From Aeromonas lusitana (GTDB lineage Bacteria > Pseudomonadota > Gammaproteobacteria > Enterobacterales > Aeromonadaceae), in NCBI RefSeq assembly GCF_002812985.1, contig NZ_PGCP01000019.1, forward strand, positions 37,520-101,519: DNA of 64,000 nucleotides. Direction: 5' to 3'. Position 1 is the first letter of the stretch. Every line of letters starts with the position of its first letter. Below are positions 36,246 through 43,126 of this stretch, in pieces. A program made the translations under genes and the position numbers. The notes beneath the pieces were generated by a model. The model was not told the DNA's origin, did not search any database, and was given only the letters and a program-made list of their open reading frames with translations.

Positions 36246-36275
36246 TCTGACCTGCCGCTATGTCGTGCCTTTGCC
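36183..36275 (-). pseudogene. Remnant of a second DUF927 C terminus with nonsense codon
   Basis: Reading the minus strand across TAG at 36258-36260 gives GKGTT*RQVRLPGMGKGIRV, which lines up with DRGKTQKTVKIPCVGRAIKV near the end of the intact DUF927 protein. The stop falls where that protein has Gln (CAG to TAG is one change). The match then runs on into the 154-residue frame. Confidence 0.65.
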
Positions 36276-36278
36276 AAA

Positions 36279-36614
36279 TCACCACTGTGAATGTTGTTCA
36301 GATCACCTCTTTCCATCCTCCGCATTTACCTAACGAGTGAAAAATTTGCCCTAAGTTCTTCCGAGGCATTCAAGTTGAGTAATCGAACAAATTATCACTA
36401 AAGAGGTAATCATGATCAGCGTCAAACAACCTTCTGAAAGTTGCCAAGCGCAAACGGTTTCACTGGATACCTAAAAACGAGTGTGAGAGGCTGCGCGCGC
36501 CTCTGAAAGCCACCGAGCCGTAGAGCCTCGGGGCACCTCTTACCTACACCGAACGCACTAGTGACGCAGCACACGCTGCGCCAAAGCCTCCCCATAACCA
36601 CAAAATAGATCGTC
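36279..36614. other. Intergenic region before small exported proteins
   Basis: No gene is supported. A 20-codon frame at 36412-36474 has a fair ribosome site (AGAGGT) but no recognisable product. A hairpin-like AGAGGC...GCCTCT lies near 36490-36508. Confidence 0.4.
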
Positions 36615-36752
36615 ATGATCAAAGCCTCGATTGCGTATACAGCTCTGCTGGCAACACTGACCGGTTGAACTGACCGCGTAGCCCTGCGGGAAGCATGGGC
36701 CGCCTTTATAGGGCTTCGAGCCCACTTTAACGAACCACAAAGAGATAAGTAA
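36615..36752 (+). pseudogene. Broken lipoprotein gene: stop codon at the lipobox cysteine position
   Basis: ATG opens a signal-peptide-like stretch MIKASIAYTALLATLTG, followed by TGA exactly where the lipobox Cys (TGC/TGT) is expected. The frame then stays open for 27 more codons to a TAA two bases before the next gene. The next gene has the near-identical lipobox context LAATLTGC. A one-base change from Cys to stop is the simplest reading. No ribosome site is obvious. Confidence 0.4.
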
Positions 36753-36754
36753 AA

Positions 36755-37051
36755 ATGAAGAAAAATATCGCGGCAGCCATGGCGCTGGCGGCAACCCTTA
36801 CCGGCTGCAGCACCCCCGGCGAGCGCATCGCCGAGTGCCAGCAAGAGAATGGATATGATTGGGAAACCTGCGCCAACATGGAGCAAGCCGATCAGGCACG
36901 CTGGGCTGCCGTCGCCGCGAGTATGGAGCAGATGCGCACCACACTGGCGGAGAATCAGGCCCGGCAGCAGCAACAGGCCCTACAGAACAACATGCCCCGG
37001 ACAACAACCTGCGGCGAATCGTTCGGCACGTTGCGCTGTACTACCTATTAG
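36755..37051 (+). CDS. Small putative lipoprotein, element cargo
   Basis: The 98-residue protein has a signal peptide with lipobox TLTGC, then a short Cys-containing region (ERIAECQQENGYDWETCANM) and a Gln/Ala-rich, probably coiled segment, ending with two cysteines (TTTCGESFGTLRCTTY). No family recognised. Ribosome site AGAGATAAG. It is read opposite to the element's other genes, together with small frames to 37470, a pattern typical of cargo expressed from the integrated state. Confidence 0.75.
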   Translation: MKKNIAAAMALAATLTGCSTPGERIAECQQENGYDWETCANMEQADQARWAAVAASMEQMRTTLAENQARQQQQALQNNMPRTTTCGESFGTLRCTTY

Positions 37052-37160
37052 CGGGGCCCTATGACCAACCCAGAGAAACACCGCAGGATCGGCGTTAAGG
37101 TAGCCGGCGAGACATTCCGCAGCCTCGACCAGTGGGTGCACCCGGGGCATCGTGGCGACA

Positions 37161-37274
37161 GTGACACAGATCCAAGCCTTTCGACTGGAGCTCAAGGCAG
37201 CCACCGATCGCGGCGAGTCATTGCTGTGGCCATACGGCGGCACGCATATCCTGACCGGGTACCGGATTAACTAA
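37161..37274 (+). CDS. Possible 37-residue protein (GTG start)
   Basis: A GTG-start frame encodes VTQIQAFRLELKAATDRGES and ends HILTGYRIN. Its composition looks protein-like, and it lies between two short exported-protein genes on the same strand. No clear ribosome site is seen and no family is recognised. An overlapping frame from 37061 is the alternative and is no better supported; a frameshift between the two is possible. Confidence 0.3.
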   Translation: MTQIQAFRLELKAATDRGESLLWPYGGTHILTGYRIN

Positions 37275-37293
37275 GGGGGAGACGATTAAAGCC

Positions 37294-37470
37294 ATGATCT
37301 TGGCGGCCTTGCTGGTCGCCGGTGTATCGAACGCGAGCGCCGACGAGGTGGAGCGGTGCAGAGTGAACGGCGCAGGGGATACCGTGTGCGTCGACAAGCA
37401 CGGCACCGAGACGCGGCGCTGCCATACGGACGGCGCCGGCAATGAGACATGCCGAACACGAGACGAGTAA
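37294..37470 (+). CDS. Small exported Cys-repeat protein
   Basis: This 58-residue protein has a signal peptide (MILAALLVAGVSNASA) and a 42-residue mature part containing two copies of a C-x3-GAG-x3-C unit (RCRVNGAGDTVC and RCHTDGAGNETC). Ribosome site GGGGGAGA lies 10 bases before ATG. Four cysteines in two matched units suggest a disulfide-stabilised peptide. No family recognised. A terminator-like hairpin (GGGCCCTGCGGAGCC then T5) follows directly. Confidence 0.65.
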   Translation: MILAALLVAGVSNASADEVERCRVNGAGDTVCVDKHGTETRRCHTDGAGNETCRTRDE

Positions 37471-37592
37471 ACAAAGGGCCCTGCGGAGCCTTTTTCGTTA
37501 TCTGTTATCGATTGTTTAATTGCCAGCGCGGCACGTCGGCGTTCACTCACGGCAGCCCGAAGTGCTGCGATAGATCCACTGGTCACGCGTTA

Positions 37593-37771
37593 TTACCAGC
37601 CACCTCCTAGCAGCAGGGATACCAGGACGACGGTGGTTAAGCAGGTGGCCAAGGAACAGGTCCCTATGAGGGTACAGGCAAGGACGATCACTTTTGGCGC
37701 CAGTTCGCTTCCATGCGTTGGGCAAGCTTTCGCCAGACGGTCGCTGCAAAGATGCGGTTGGCCAGTTGCAC
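37593..37771 (-). other. Two overlapping micro-ORFs beside the iteron array
   Basis: Between the cargo genes and the iterons the minus strand holds a basic 27-codon frame (GTG at 37771; RIFAATVWRKLAQRMEANWR) whose stop overlaps the GTG of a 32-codon frame (37691 to 37593). The second is almost entirely hydrophobic (LACTLIGTCSLATCLTTVVL) and would be one membrane helix. GTGA coupling and composition are suggestive, but no ribosome sites or families support them. The rest of 37471-37790 holds nothing I can name. Confidence 0.25.
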
Positions 37772-37790
37772 TGTATATAGGAAAAAAATC

Positions 37791-38021
37791 GAGGTAACCG
37801 GGGTAACGAGGTAACGCTGCCCTGAGAGCCTTGCCACGACTGACTTTAGGTGGTTACCCTTGAAAAAAACTTGAGGTAACCAAGGTAACTAGGCGAGGTA
37901 ACCAGCATAAGAACCTCATCAGGTTACCTCTGGTTACCTCAGCACTTCTACTCAGAGGTAACCAATCAACCCAGTAATGGCGCACCTTACAGAGACGGTT
38001 ACCTCAGTTACCTCGGTTACC
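37791..38021. repeat. Iteron array GGTTACCTC/GAGGTAACC, candidate replication origin
   Basis: Thirteen copies of GGTTACCTC or close variants occur in 231 bases, in both orientations: GAGGTAAC-type at 37791, 37800, 37808, 37873, 37882, 37895 and 37955; GGTTACC-type at 37852, 37922, 37932, 37997, 38006 and 38015. Several are 8-10 bases apart. An AT-rich stretch (TATATAGGAAAAAAAT) adjoins at 37773-37789. The array ends about 100 bases from the stop of the DUF927 replication-type gene. Iterons next to a replication ATPase mark an origin in P4-like satellites and plasmids. Confidence 0.8.
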
Positions 38022-38117
38022 CCTACTTTCTCTTGATGCGCGCGAGGCTTAACCAAAAAAGAGGGACGCATTCAGCAGCCCCATTCTCTAAATCGGTAGT
38101 CATTTGGTTATGTACTG

Positions 38118-40394
38118 TTATTCCGTGCCTCCTGGCTCAGTAGCTTCATCAGCAAGCACAGTGTCTGATAGGACATAGACCTTAATAGCCCTCCCTACGC
38201 AGGGTATCTTCACCGTTTTCTGTGTCTTTCCCCTATCACTACTACCTATCCAGCCGATTTCCACTGCCAGCAATGCTGCCTTTTTGTAATCACGGCCAAC
38301 AGTGATTTCACGCCACCCTTCCGGTAGCACATAAAAAGTCACACCTGCTTCACTATTCACCTTGGGGTTACGGCGATAACCGACCATATTCGCAGCCCGG
38401 TGGTTGGGATCGTCCCAATCAGCAAAACGCGTGTACTGATGAGCCGTGAAGAACTGGCGGATCTGACGTAAGGTCGCTATATCTTCCTTGTTACCCAGAT
38501 GCCCCCGCTCTGCCAGCCATGCCTTGAGGCAGACCCTCACCGCCCTGATGGCTTCCCCCTCTGGCCAGCCGGTCACCCCCAATCGAGTGGCCAGTTCCCC
38601 GGCTGCGGCCACCAGCGCAAACCGGTTGATGGCTCGGCCTACCTGATTACCCGCACCCTCGGGGGTTAGTTCTGCTGCCAACTGCTTAATATCGGCCTTC
38701 AGCCGCTCACTGTGCTCATCCATTGATTGGGTCAGGGCTTGGGCATAGGTGCGAAAGGCGGTGCCGTGATGTTCTTCTGAGTTGGCTTTCAGGGCATCGG
38801 CAAAGCTGCGGCCTCCATCCATGCCATGCAGCCACTCAAAGGCGCCATGGTGCCCGGTATCGCTGGGGATCTGGATTGTCCGCACCTCCATCCCGGCCTG
38901 GGTACTCTTCCCGGCACTGGCGGCATGGTCCTCGAGGCTCAACTCACCTGTGGAGAGGAACAGCAACCGCCAGGCTTTGCGCTCTCTCAGCTCGCCATCC
39001 TGCTTGCTGCGGCCCTTGCCTTGGCCGTTAGCCAGCATGTAGGCGGTCTGTCCTGCTTCCCGGCCGTCCAGCTCACCCAATTCATCCAAGCAGAGGAGGG
39101 CATCATTGCGCCGGCTGGCAATCCCCTCGATGGCGTTACCGGTGGCCCGCCAGGTTTGGGAATACCGATCCGGGTACCCATAGACACTGGCAGCTGCTTT
39201 CATCACCGTGGTTTTGCCGTCGGTACTCTCGCCCTTGAGGTGGAAGCCACCGCCCTCCATGCCTACCAAGGAGAGCAAGGGAGCCGCGAAGGCGAGTGAC
39301 AGCGCAAAGCAGAGGCGGGAGTTGCCCACAGCCAGCCCTGCAACCCCCTGTTGCCAGCCGGCCAGGGTACCGCGCTCGGTAAAGTCGCTGGCGGTGTAGC
39401 CGGCGGTCTGCAGGATGACCCCCTCAGCATCTGGCCCAATGGACCCACCGGGCAGCACATAGGCATGCCCATGCCACCCCGTGCGCTCGACACAGGTGAT
39501 CCGCCGCTTGGGCTGGCAGCTCATCAGGTAGGCCGACAGCCTGCGCTTATGACTTAGCTCGATGAAGGGCAACCCCGCATCCAGCAGCGCGGCAAACACT
39601 TCTTCACCGTTGCGTGGGACCAGGGCGCGCACCGGCATGGCCCATTGGCGCGTCCGCCCGGCACTGTCGCGCCATTCCAACAAGCGGCCGTAGCCGCGGC
39701 CCTGCTCGTCAGCGGTCTCAGCAAGTACATGGACGGGGCTGGCGATGGGGATCCACTCTTGCCTGGCATCCTCACCCCGGCCAACCGTCGTCAGGGCACA
39801 CAGACGCGAGCCCCGCACCTCAAACCCTGCTGGCAGCTCTGGCCCTTCCTCTGGGTTGCCTTTCACCAGATGGAGCGGAGCCATATTGTCTGACCAGGGC
39901 ACCTCGTCCGATGGAGTGTCTACCGCCAGTGCCTGCTCGAAGGCCACCACATCCACCAACTGCCAGGGCTCGGCATTCAGGTCCGGGTTACCGCGGTAGA
40001 GCTCGGCCTTAGGGGCTTGCTTGCGCAGAGCCACGATCAGCCGCTTGGCCTTCTCGGGGGCCAGGTTGCCGAACTGGTGAACGATGACTCGTTTGGTGGC
40101 ATCCCGATCGGCCATTTTGTAGAGCCTGGCGCCTTCATCCAACTGAGCTGGCCCCACATACAGCGCCTGCTCTGGCTCCACCCCTGGGTCAATCGGGTTG
40201 TCGGTGGCCACCGCCTCGTTGTGGGCACGCTGCAGGGTGGCTCTGATGCCGGCATCCTTGCTGGCTTGCTCACCGGTGTGGATCACAACAACCTGTAGAT
40301 CATCCAGGTCCGCAAACTTGAGGAAGGTACCGGCCCGGGATGGTGGGCTGTTTTGATGACCGGAGCCTGAAGCTCCTTGATATACCGCTGTCAT
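38118..40394 (-). CDS. DUF927 family ATPase, probable replication helicase of the element
   Basis: The 758-residue protein carries a DUF927 domain (about 190-620), a P-loop NTPase related to superfamily 3-type replicative helicases. Walker A is GESTDGKTTVM and Walker B is ALLCLDELGEL. The N-terminal ~150 residues are a TOPRIM-like/primase-type region without a zinc finger I can see. The C-terminal ~100 residues include FYVLPEGWREI and IKVYVLSDTVLADE. It sits next to the iteron array and is coupled to the gene upstream by an ATGA overlap. It replaces the alpha protein expected in P4. Confidence 0.8.
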   Translation of the reverse strand: MTAVYQGASGSGHQNSPPSRAGTFLKFADLDDLQVVVIHTGEQASKDAGIRATLQRAHNEAVATDNPIDPGVEPEQALYVGPAQLDEGARLYKMADRDATKRVIVHQFGNLAPEKAKRLIVALRKQAPKAELYRGNPDLNAEPWQLVDVVAFEQALAVDTPSDEVPWSDNMAPLHLVKGNPEEGPELPAGFEVRGSRLCALTTVGRGEDARQEWIPIASPVHVLAETADEQGRGYGRLLEWRDSAGRTRQWAMPVRALVPRNGEEVFAALLDAGLPFIELSHKRRLSAYLMSCQPKRRITCVERTGWHGHAYVLPGGSIGPDAEGVILQTAGYTASDFTERGTLAGWQQGVAGLAVGNSRLCFALSLAFAAPLLSLVGMEGGGFHLKGESTDGKTTVMKAAASVYGYPDRYSQTWRATGNAIEGIASRRNDALLCLDELGELDGREAGQTAYMLANGQGKGRSKQDGELRERKAWRLLFLSTGELSLEDHAASAGKSTQAGMEVRTIQIPSDTGHHGAFEWLHGMDGGRSFADALKANSEEHHGTAFRTYAQALTQSMDEHSERLKADIKQLAAELTPEGAGNQVGRAINRFALVAAAGELATRLGVTGWPEGEAIRAVRVCLKAWLAERGHLGNKEDIATLRQIRQFFTAHQYTRFADWDDPNHRAANMVGYRRNPKVNSEAGVTFYVLPEGWREITVGRDYKKAALLAVEIGWIGSSDRGKTQKTVKIPCVGRAIKVYVLSDTVLADEATEPGGTE

Positions 40395-40747
40395 TGCATT
40401 GCCCTCCGCTTGCTCTCGTTCGCCAGTTCAACCACGGGGTCCTTTCCCTCTTCGAGCATCTGGTGAACATCGGCGCAGAATGCGCAGTACATCTGATCCA
40501 CTACCAAAGCCCCCAGCGTGGTCAAAGTCCCGTTCACCACCATGTGCCGCAGCATGAGTAAGGCATCGGCCTGCCCCTGCTGCGCCCCGGCGTTTTCGAG
40601 GTGAGCGCCCACGATGTTGTTATGAATGGCCATCGTCAGTGACTCAGCAGCAAGGGGAAGCTGGATCCCCAGGTGAGTAAACACATTGCCCCGGGCGGCC
40701 AGATAGGCCTGGGCCAACTGATCCACCAGCTTATTTATCTCGGTCAT
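40391..40747 (-). CDS. Hypothetical element protein upstream of DUF927 gene
   Basis: The 118-residue protein (start MTEINKLVDQLAQAYLAARG) is mostly helical with two cysteines in MYCAFCADVHQML. It overlaps the DUF927 gene by four bases (ATGA) and is itself overlapped by the small gene before it, so it belongs to the replication operon. No family recognised. An upstream ATG at 40774 is possible but lies inside the preceding gene. Confidence 0.65.
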   Translation of the reverse strand: MTEINKLVDQLAQAYLAARGNVFTHLGIQLPLAAESLTMAIHNNIVGAHLENAGAQQGQADALLMLRHMVVNGTLTTLGALVVDQMYCAFCADVHQMLEEGKDPVVELANESKRRAMQ

Positions 40748-40898
40748 GGCAACCCCCTGTTGCGTTGCGCTCACTTGGCTGTTTCTGGGCCTTGGTCACC
40801 CGCTTGAAGAGTTCCCGCAGTACCGCGGGGCGCAGGGGATTACGTGATAGCTCGCGCCACATGCGGCCATTCAGGATGTTGATCCGTCGATTACTCAT
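40731..40898 (-). CDS. Small basic element protein
   Basis: The 55-residue protein (MSNRRINILNGRMWRELSRN...) is strongly basic, with RPAVLRELFKRVTKAQKQ, suggesting nucleic-acid contact. It overlaps the next gene by 17 bases and the previous one by four (ATGA), which supports real translation within the operon. No family recognised. Confidence 0.5.
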   Translation of the reverse strand: MSNRRINILNGRMWRELSRNPLRPAVLRELFKRVTKAQKQPSERNATGGCHDRDK

Positions 40899-41053
40899 GC
40901 CAGCACCTCCTGGCAGAGCCCAACCTCAATGCGCAGGGCATCGAGCAAAGCGCTGAACTGCGCCCGCTCTTGGAGGCATAGGTCGGTTTGTTCCAGGACG
41001 TCGGCAAACTGCTCGAGCAGTGCCTCTAGGCGGGATGGGGTGGATTGGTTCAT
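40895..41053 (-). CDS. Small acidic helical element protein
   Basis: The 52-residue protein (start MNQSTPSRLEALLEQFADVL) is a single acidic helical hairpin by composition. It starts inside the stop of the preceding Ash-type frame (ATGA) and ends inside the start of the following gene (ATGA). Consistent coupling through four genes supports it. No family recognised. Confidence 0.5.
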   Translation of the reverse strand: MNQSTPSRLEALLEQFADVLEQTDLCLQERAQFSALLDALRIEVGLCQEVLA

Positions 41054-41589
41054 GCGGCCACCCCCATGCTCGGGGTGCGGGACATAAACACCAGAGACAA
41101 GCCAGGCAGGTTAGCGCGGGCTTGGTGCTCGGTATTGGCGATGACAGAGATAGTGCGGATACGCCGAGGCTCTGCCAGACGACAGGCGCGTTGGCGCTGG
41201 ATCAGGAAGGTGAAGATTTTGGGTAAAGCAGGGGTGGGGACAGTAGCCATGATGGCAGCCTCCTTTCTGGTCAGATTGTCTCTGCCACAGGAAGACGCCA
41301 ATCTCCAACTGGTGGCAGCCCGGACGAGGTTGGCGTAACTGGTCAGAAAGGAACCCAGCGCCCCTTTCGAGGCCCTCGCCCGAACCGCCATAACACGGCA
41401 GGCACCGCCAACCAGATAGGCTAGCAGCGCCCCAAGAAATGAGGATCGAGTACCGACAAAAAACCACGCGAGAGCGTGGGTCGGCTCCTGTCTGAATATC
41501 GAGACGCCAATCTCGGCAGCGGATTTTGCCGTTGCGAGAAGAATCGTACTCCGTTGGACGTTGTGGGACAAGAGAGGAAGGTAAATCAT
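41050..41589 (-). CDS. Ash-family frame of the P4-like immunity/leader region
   Basis: The frame (179 codons) resembles Phage_ASH proteins of P4-like satellites: MAVRARASKGALGSFLTSYA NLVRAATSW then MATVPTPALPKIFTFLIQRQ. The second part has its own start (ATG at 41250) behind a strong AAAGGAGG site, so a 66-residue protein may be the main product. The upstream part coincides with the candidate immunity RNA, whose conserved bases may keep the frame open. The first 60 residues are less conserved. Function of Ash proteins is not settled. Confidence 0.65.
   Translation of the reverse strand: MIYLPLLSHNVQRSTILLATAKSAAEIGVSIFRQEPTHALAWFFVGTRSSFLGALLAYLVGGACRVMAVRARASKGALGSFLTSYANLVRAATSWRLASSCGRDNLTRKEAAIMATVPTPALPKIFTFLIQRQRACRLAEPRRIRTISVIANTEHQARANLPGLSLVFMSRTPSMGVAA
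41293..41514 (-). ncRNA. Candidate P4-type CI immunity RNA region (seqA, seqB, seqC)
   Basis: AGACGCCAATCTC occurs twice exactly (plus strand, 41293-41305 and 41502-41514). Between them GAGGTTGGCGTA (41326-41337) lies in the opposite sense. In a minus-strand transcript the order is seqA (41514), seqB (41337), seqC (41305); seqB pairs with seqA or seqC over 11 positions with one mismatch by my count. P4 immunity uses this order: the short CI RNA carrying seqB pairs with seqA and seqC on the leader and forces early termination. CI RNA ends cannot be fixed here. Confidence 0.6.
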
Positions 41590-41694
41590 GCCCGGCCCTC
41601 CCGTTCAGAGTGTGCCGCCAGCATGCTGGAGATACATGCTTTTGCGCTCCCCGAAGTGGGGGAGCTCAAAGTTTTGCCTTGGGCAGTGAGACCA

Positions 41695-42297
41695 TTAATG
41701 TTTCTGGTCATGGCTCATCCCCAAGAGTTCAGGCTGATATTTACGCCAAAGCTCAGTCTCTTCAGCTTTCAACCGTGCTTTCTCATCCTTGCAAGACTGC
41801 AGGGCATACCCTCTCTTGCTCGCCTCCTTGGTGTACTGGGCTTGCCGGCGGCTGTAATCGTTCAGGGCGGAGAATGGAACACCATAGGCACCGGTTTTAC
41901 GGATAGAGGGGATCACCTCACGGAATACCCAGTTACTGAACCGGTGGGGCAGTGTGCCGGGTGTGCTGGCCTTGCGACTGCGGGCAATCAGCTTGTAGAA
42001 ACCTGACTCGCATACGGTGCGCATTGTTTGTTTGCCGCCAAGGGAGGGTATTAAACACCCCCCCTTTTCATCACCATCAAGACGGCGCATGGCAACTTTG
42101 TGATCGGCTATTTCAAGCGCCTGACATACGTCCTTGGCTACAAACCACGGCTCACCGTTGATATTCACAATGCGCACCTTCACGCCTTCAAACTTGATGA
42201 CGGACATATCGCCTTCGAGGGCTGTGAAATTAACCCCTTGGCTGGCAACTGGCTGAGGGGCGGCCTCAGAAGTTAATCTGCTTTTTTCGATAGTCAT
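41695..42297 (-). CDS. BRO-N domain antirepressor protein
   Basis: The 200-residue protein has a BRO-N domain (about 30-135): IKFEGVKVRIVNINGEPWFV AKDVCQALEI, HKVAMRRLD, SGFYKLIARSRK and RFSNWVFREVIPSIRKTGAY. Such antirepressors lift prophage repression. A C-terminal charged region (KDEKARLKAEETELWRKY) follows. Start MTIEKSRL at 42297 is preferred over a longer form that overlaps the upstream gene. It lies between the Ash region and a hypothetical gene in the same orientation. Confidence 0.85.
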   Translation of the reverse strand: MTIEKSRLTSEAAPQPVASQGVNFTALEGDMSVIKFEGVKVRIVNINGEPWFVAKDVCQALEIADHKVAMRRLDGDEKGGCLIPSLGGKQTMRTVCESGFYKLIARSRKASTPGTLPHRFSNWVFREVIPSIRKTGAYGVPFSALNDYSRRQAQYTKEASKRGYALQSCKDEKARLKAEETELWRKYQPELLGMSHDQKH

Positions 42298-42310
42298 ATT
42301 TAGGACTCCG

Positions 42311-42724
42311 TTAAGCTGCGGGAGGGAAGGGGATGGCTGCCGGCGTGCGAGCGCACAGAGTGGCGGCGTAGTCATCTGCCTGTGAGGCAGCCTGGCGCTG
42401 GTGCCGCCAGTGGTTGATCAAGGCCACCAGCTTATGGGCTTGCTCATGGTCGGCTAGCCAATAACGCTTGAAGCGAGTGGTTCCGCCACAACTGTGCTGG
42501 TGCTCGAAAAACGCATCGGTGATGGCTATCCCGTGGTTTCGACGGAGCAGGCCAATACTGTTGCGCAAGTTGAGGTCATGGAGCCCAGCTAGTCCAGACA
42601 AGGCGCTGACGCCCAGGGCTCCCTGCTCCAGCAGGTGGGTGGCGACCAATTCATACTTGGTGATATGCTGACCCTGCTCAAGCTGGGTCGTGCCGTTCGC
42701 GGTGCGGCCTTTTTCTTTTTGCAT
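42311..42724 (-). CDS. Hypothetical element protein, possible winged helix
   Basis: The 137-residue protein contains a helix-turn-helix-like stretch (KYELVATHLLEQGALGVSAL through LRNSIGLLRRNHGIAI) and a Trp/His-rich tail (RYWLADHEQAHKLVALINHW). This is the pattern seen in helix-turn-helix proteins that follow alpA in P4-like elements, but I cannot name a family. The ATG at 42724 has GGGGGTGG upstream; a GTG two codons earlier is possible. Confidence 0.65.
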   Translation of the reverse strand: MQKEKGRTANGTTQLEQGQHITKYELVATHLLEQGALGVSALSGLAGLHDLNLRNSIGLLRRNHGIAITDAFFEHQHSCGGTTRFKRYWLADHEQAHKLVALINHWRHQRQAASQADDYAATLCARTPAAIPFPPAA

Positions 42725-42733
42725 ACCCACCCC

Positions 42734-42955
42734 CTATGCTGCCACGTTGCGAGCTGCGATACGCTCCGCCATCCAGGCATCAACTTCTGCCTCGACGAAT
42801 GCCACTGAGCGCCCACCCAGACGTATGGTTTGTGGGAATTGGCCCTGGGCCATCAGGTCGTAAATACTGGACTTGCTCAGGCCGGTTTTCTTGATCGCCT
42901 CCCGCACTCGAATAAAGCGCAGTGCGGGGGTTGAGGAGGAAAAATGTTGTTCCAT
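42734..42955 (-). CDS. alpA: AlpA-family excisionase/regulator
   Basis: The 73-residue winged-helix protein has the AlpA pattern RFIRVREAIKKTGLSKSSIY DLMAQGQFPQTIRLGGRSVA, ending in VDAWMAERI. AlpA-type proteins act as excisionase or transcription activators in P4-like satellites and phage-inducible islands. Start at 42955 has GGAGGA upstream on the minus strand; a longer frame from 42997 adds an unconserved basic stretch. A cluster of palindromic operators lies directly upstream. Confidence 0.9.
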   Translation of the reverse strand: MEQHFSSSTPALRFIRVREAIKKTGLSKSSIYDLMAQGQFPQTIRLGGRSVAFVEAEVDAWMAERIAARNVAA

Positions 42956-43005
42956 ATTGGTTTGCCTCGGTCGTTGTTGACGGGGCAATGGAAACACGGC
43001 AGCTA

Positions 43006-43126
43006 GCCCTTAGGGCAATACCCTGAGGGCTCAGGGGATGCAGTTTGGCAACCCTCAGGGTTTCCAACCCCCTCGCCAATACTGGGCTGGATACCCTAAG
43101 GGTTGTTTGGTTAGAGCCCTTAGAGT
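43006..43126. promoter_or_regulatory. Operator cluster of CCCTNAGGG palindromes upstream of alpA
   Basis: Four sites fit CCCTNAGGG exactly: 43007-43015, 43021-43029, 43052-43060 and 43094-43102. Two extend to the 11-base form ACCCTNAGGGT (43051-43061 and 43093-43103). A fifth, degraded copy (CCCTTAGAG) lies near 43117. They fill the 170 bases between the stop of the upstream gene and the alpA start, so a dimeric regulator probably binds here to control alpA. Confidence 0.65.

Noticed and set aside
36666..36668. Selenocysteine reading of the TGA in the small lipoprotein
   Set aside because: No selenocysteine insertion structure is visible and the position is a lipobox Cys, where lipid attachment needs cysteine. 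Nonsense mutation is simpler.
37791..38021. CRISPR array reading of the GGTTACC repeats
   Set aside because: Repeats are 7-9 bases, occur in both orientations, and are not separated by uniform unique spacers; no cas genes are near. An iteron array fits better.
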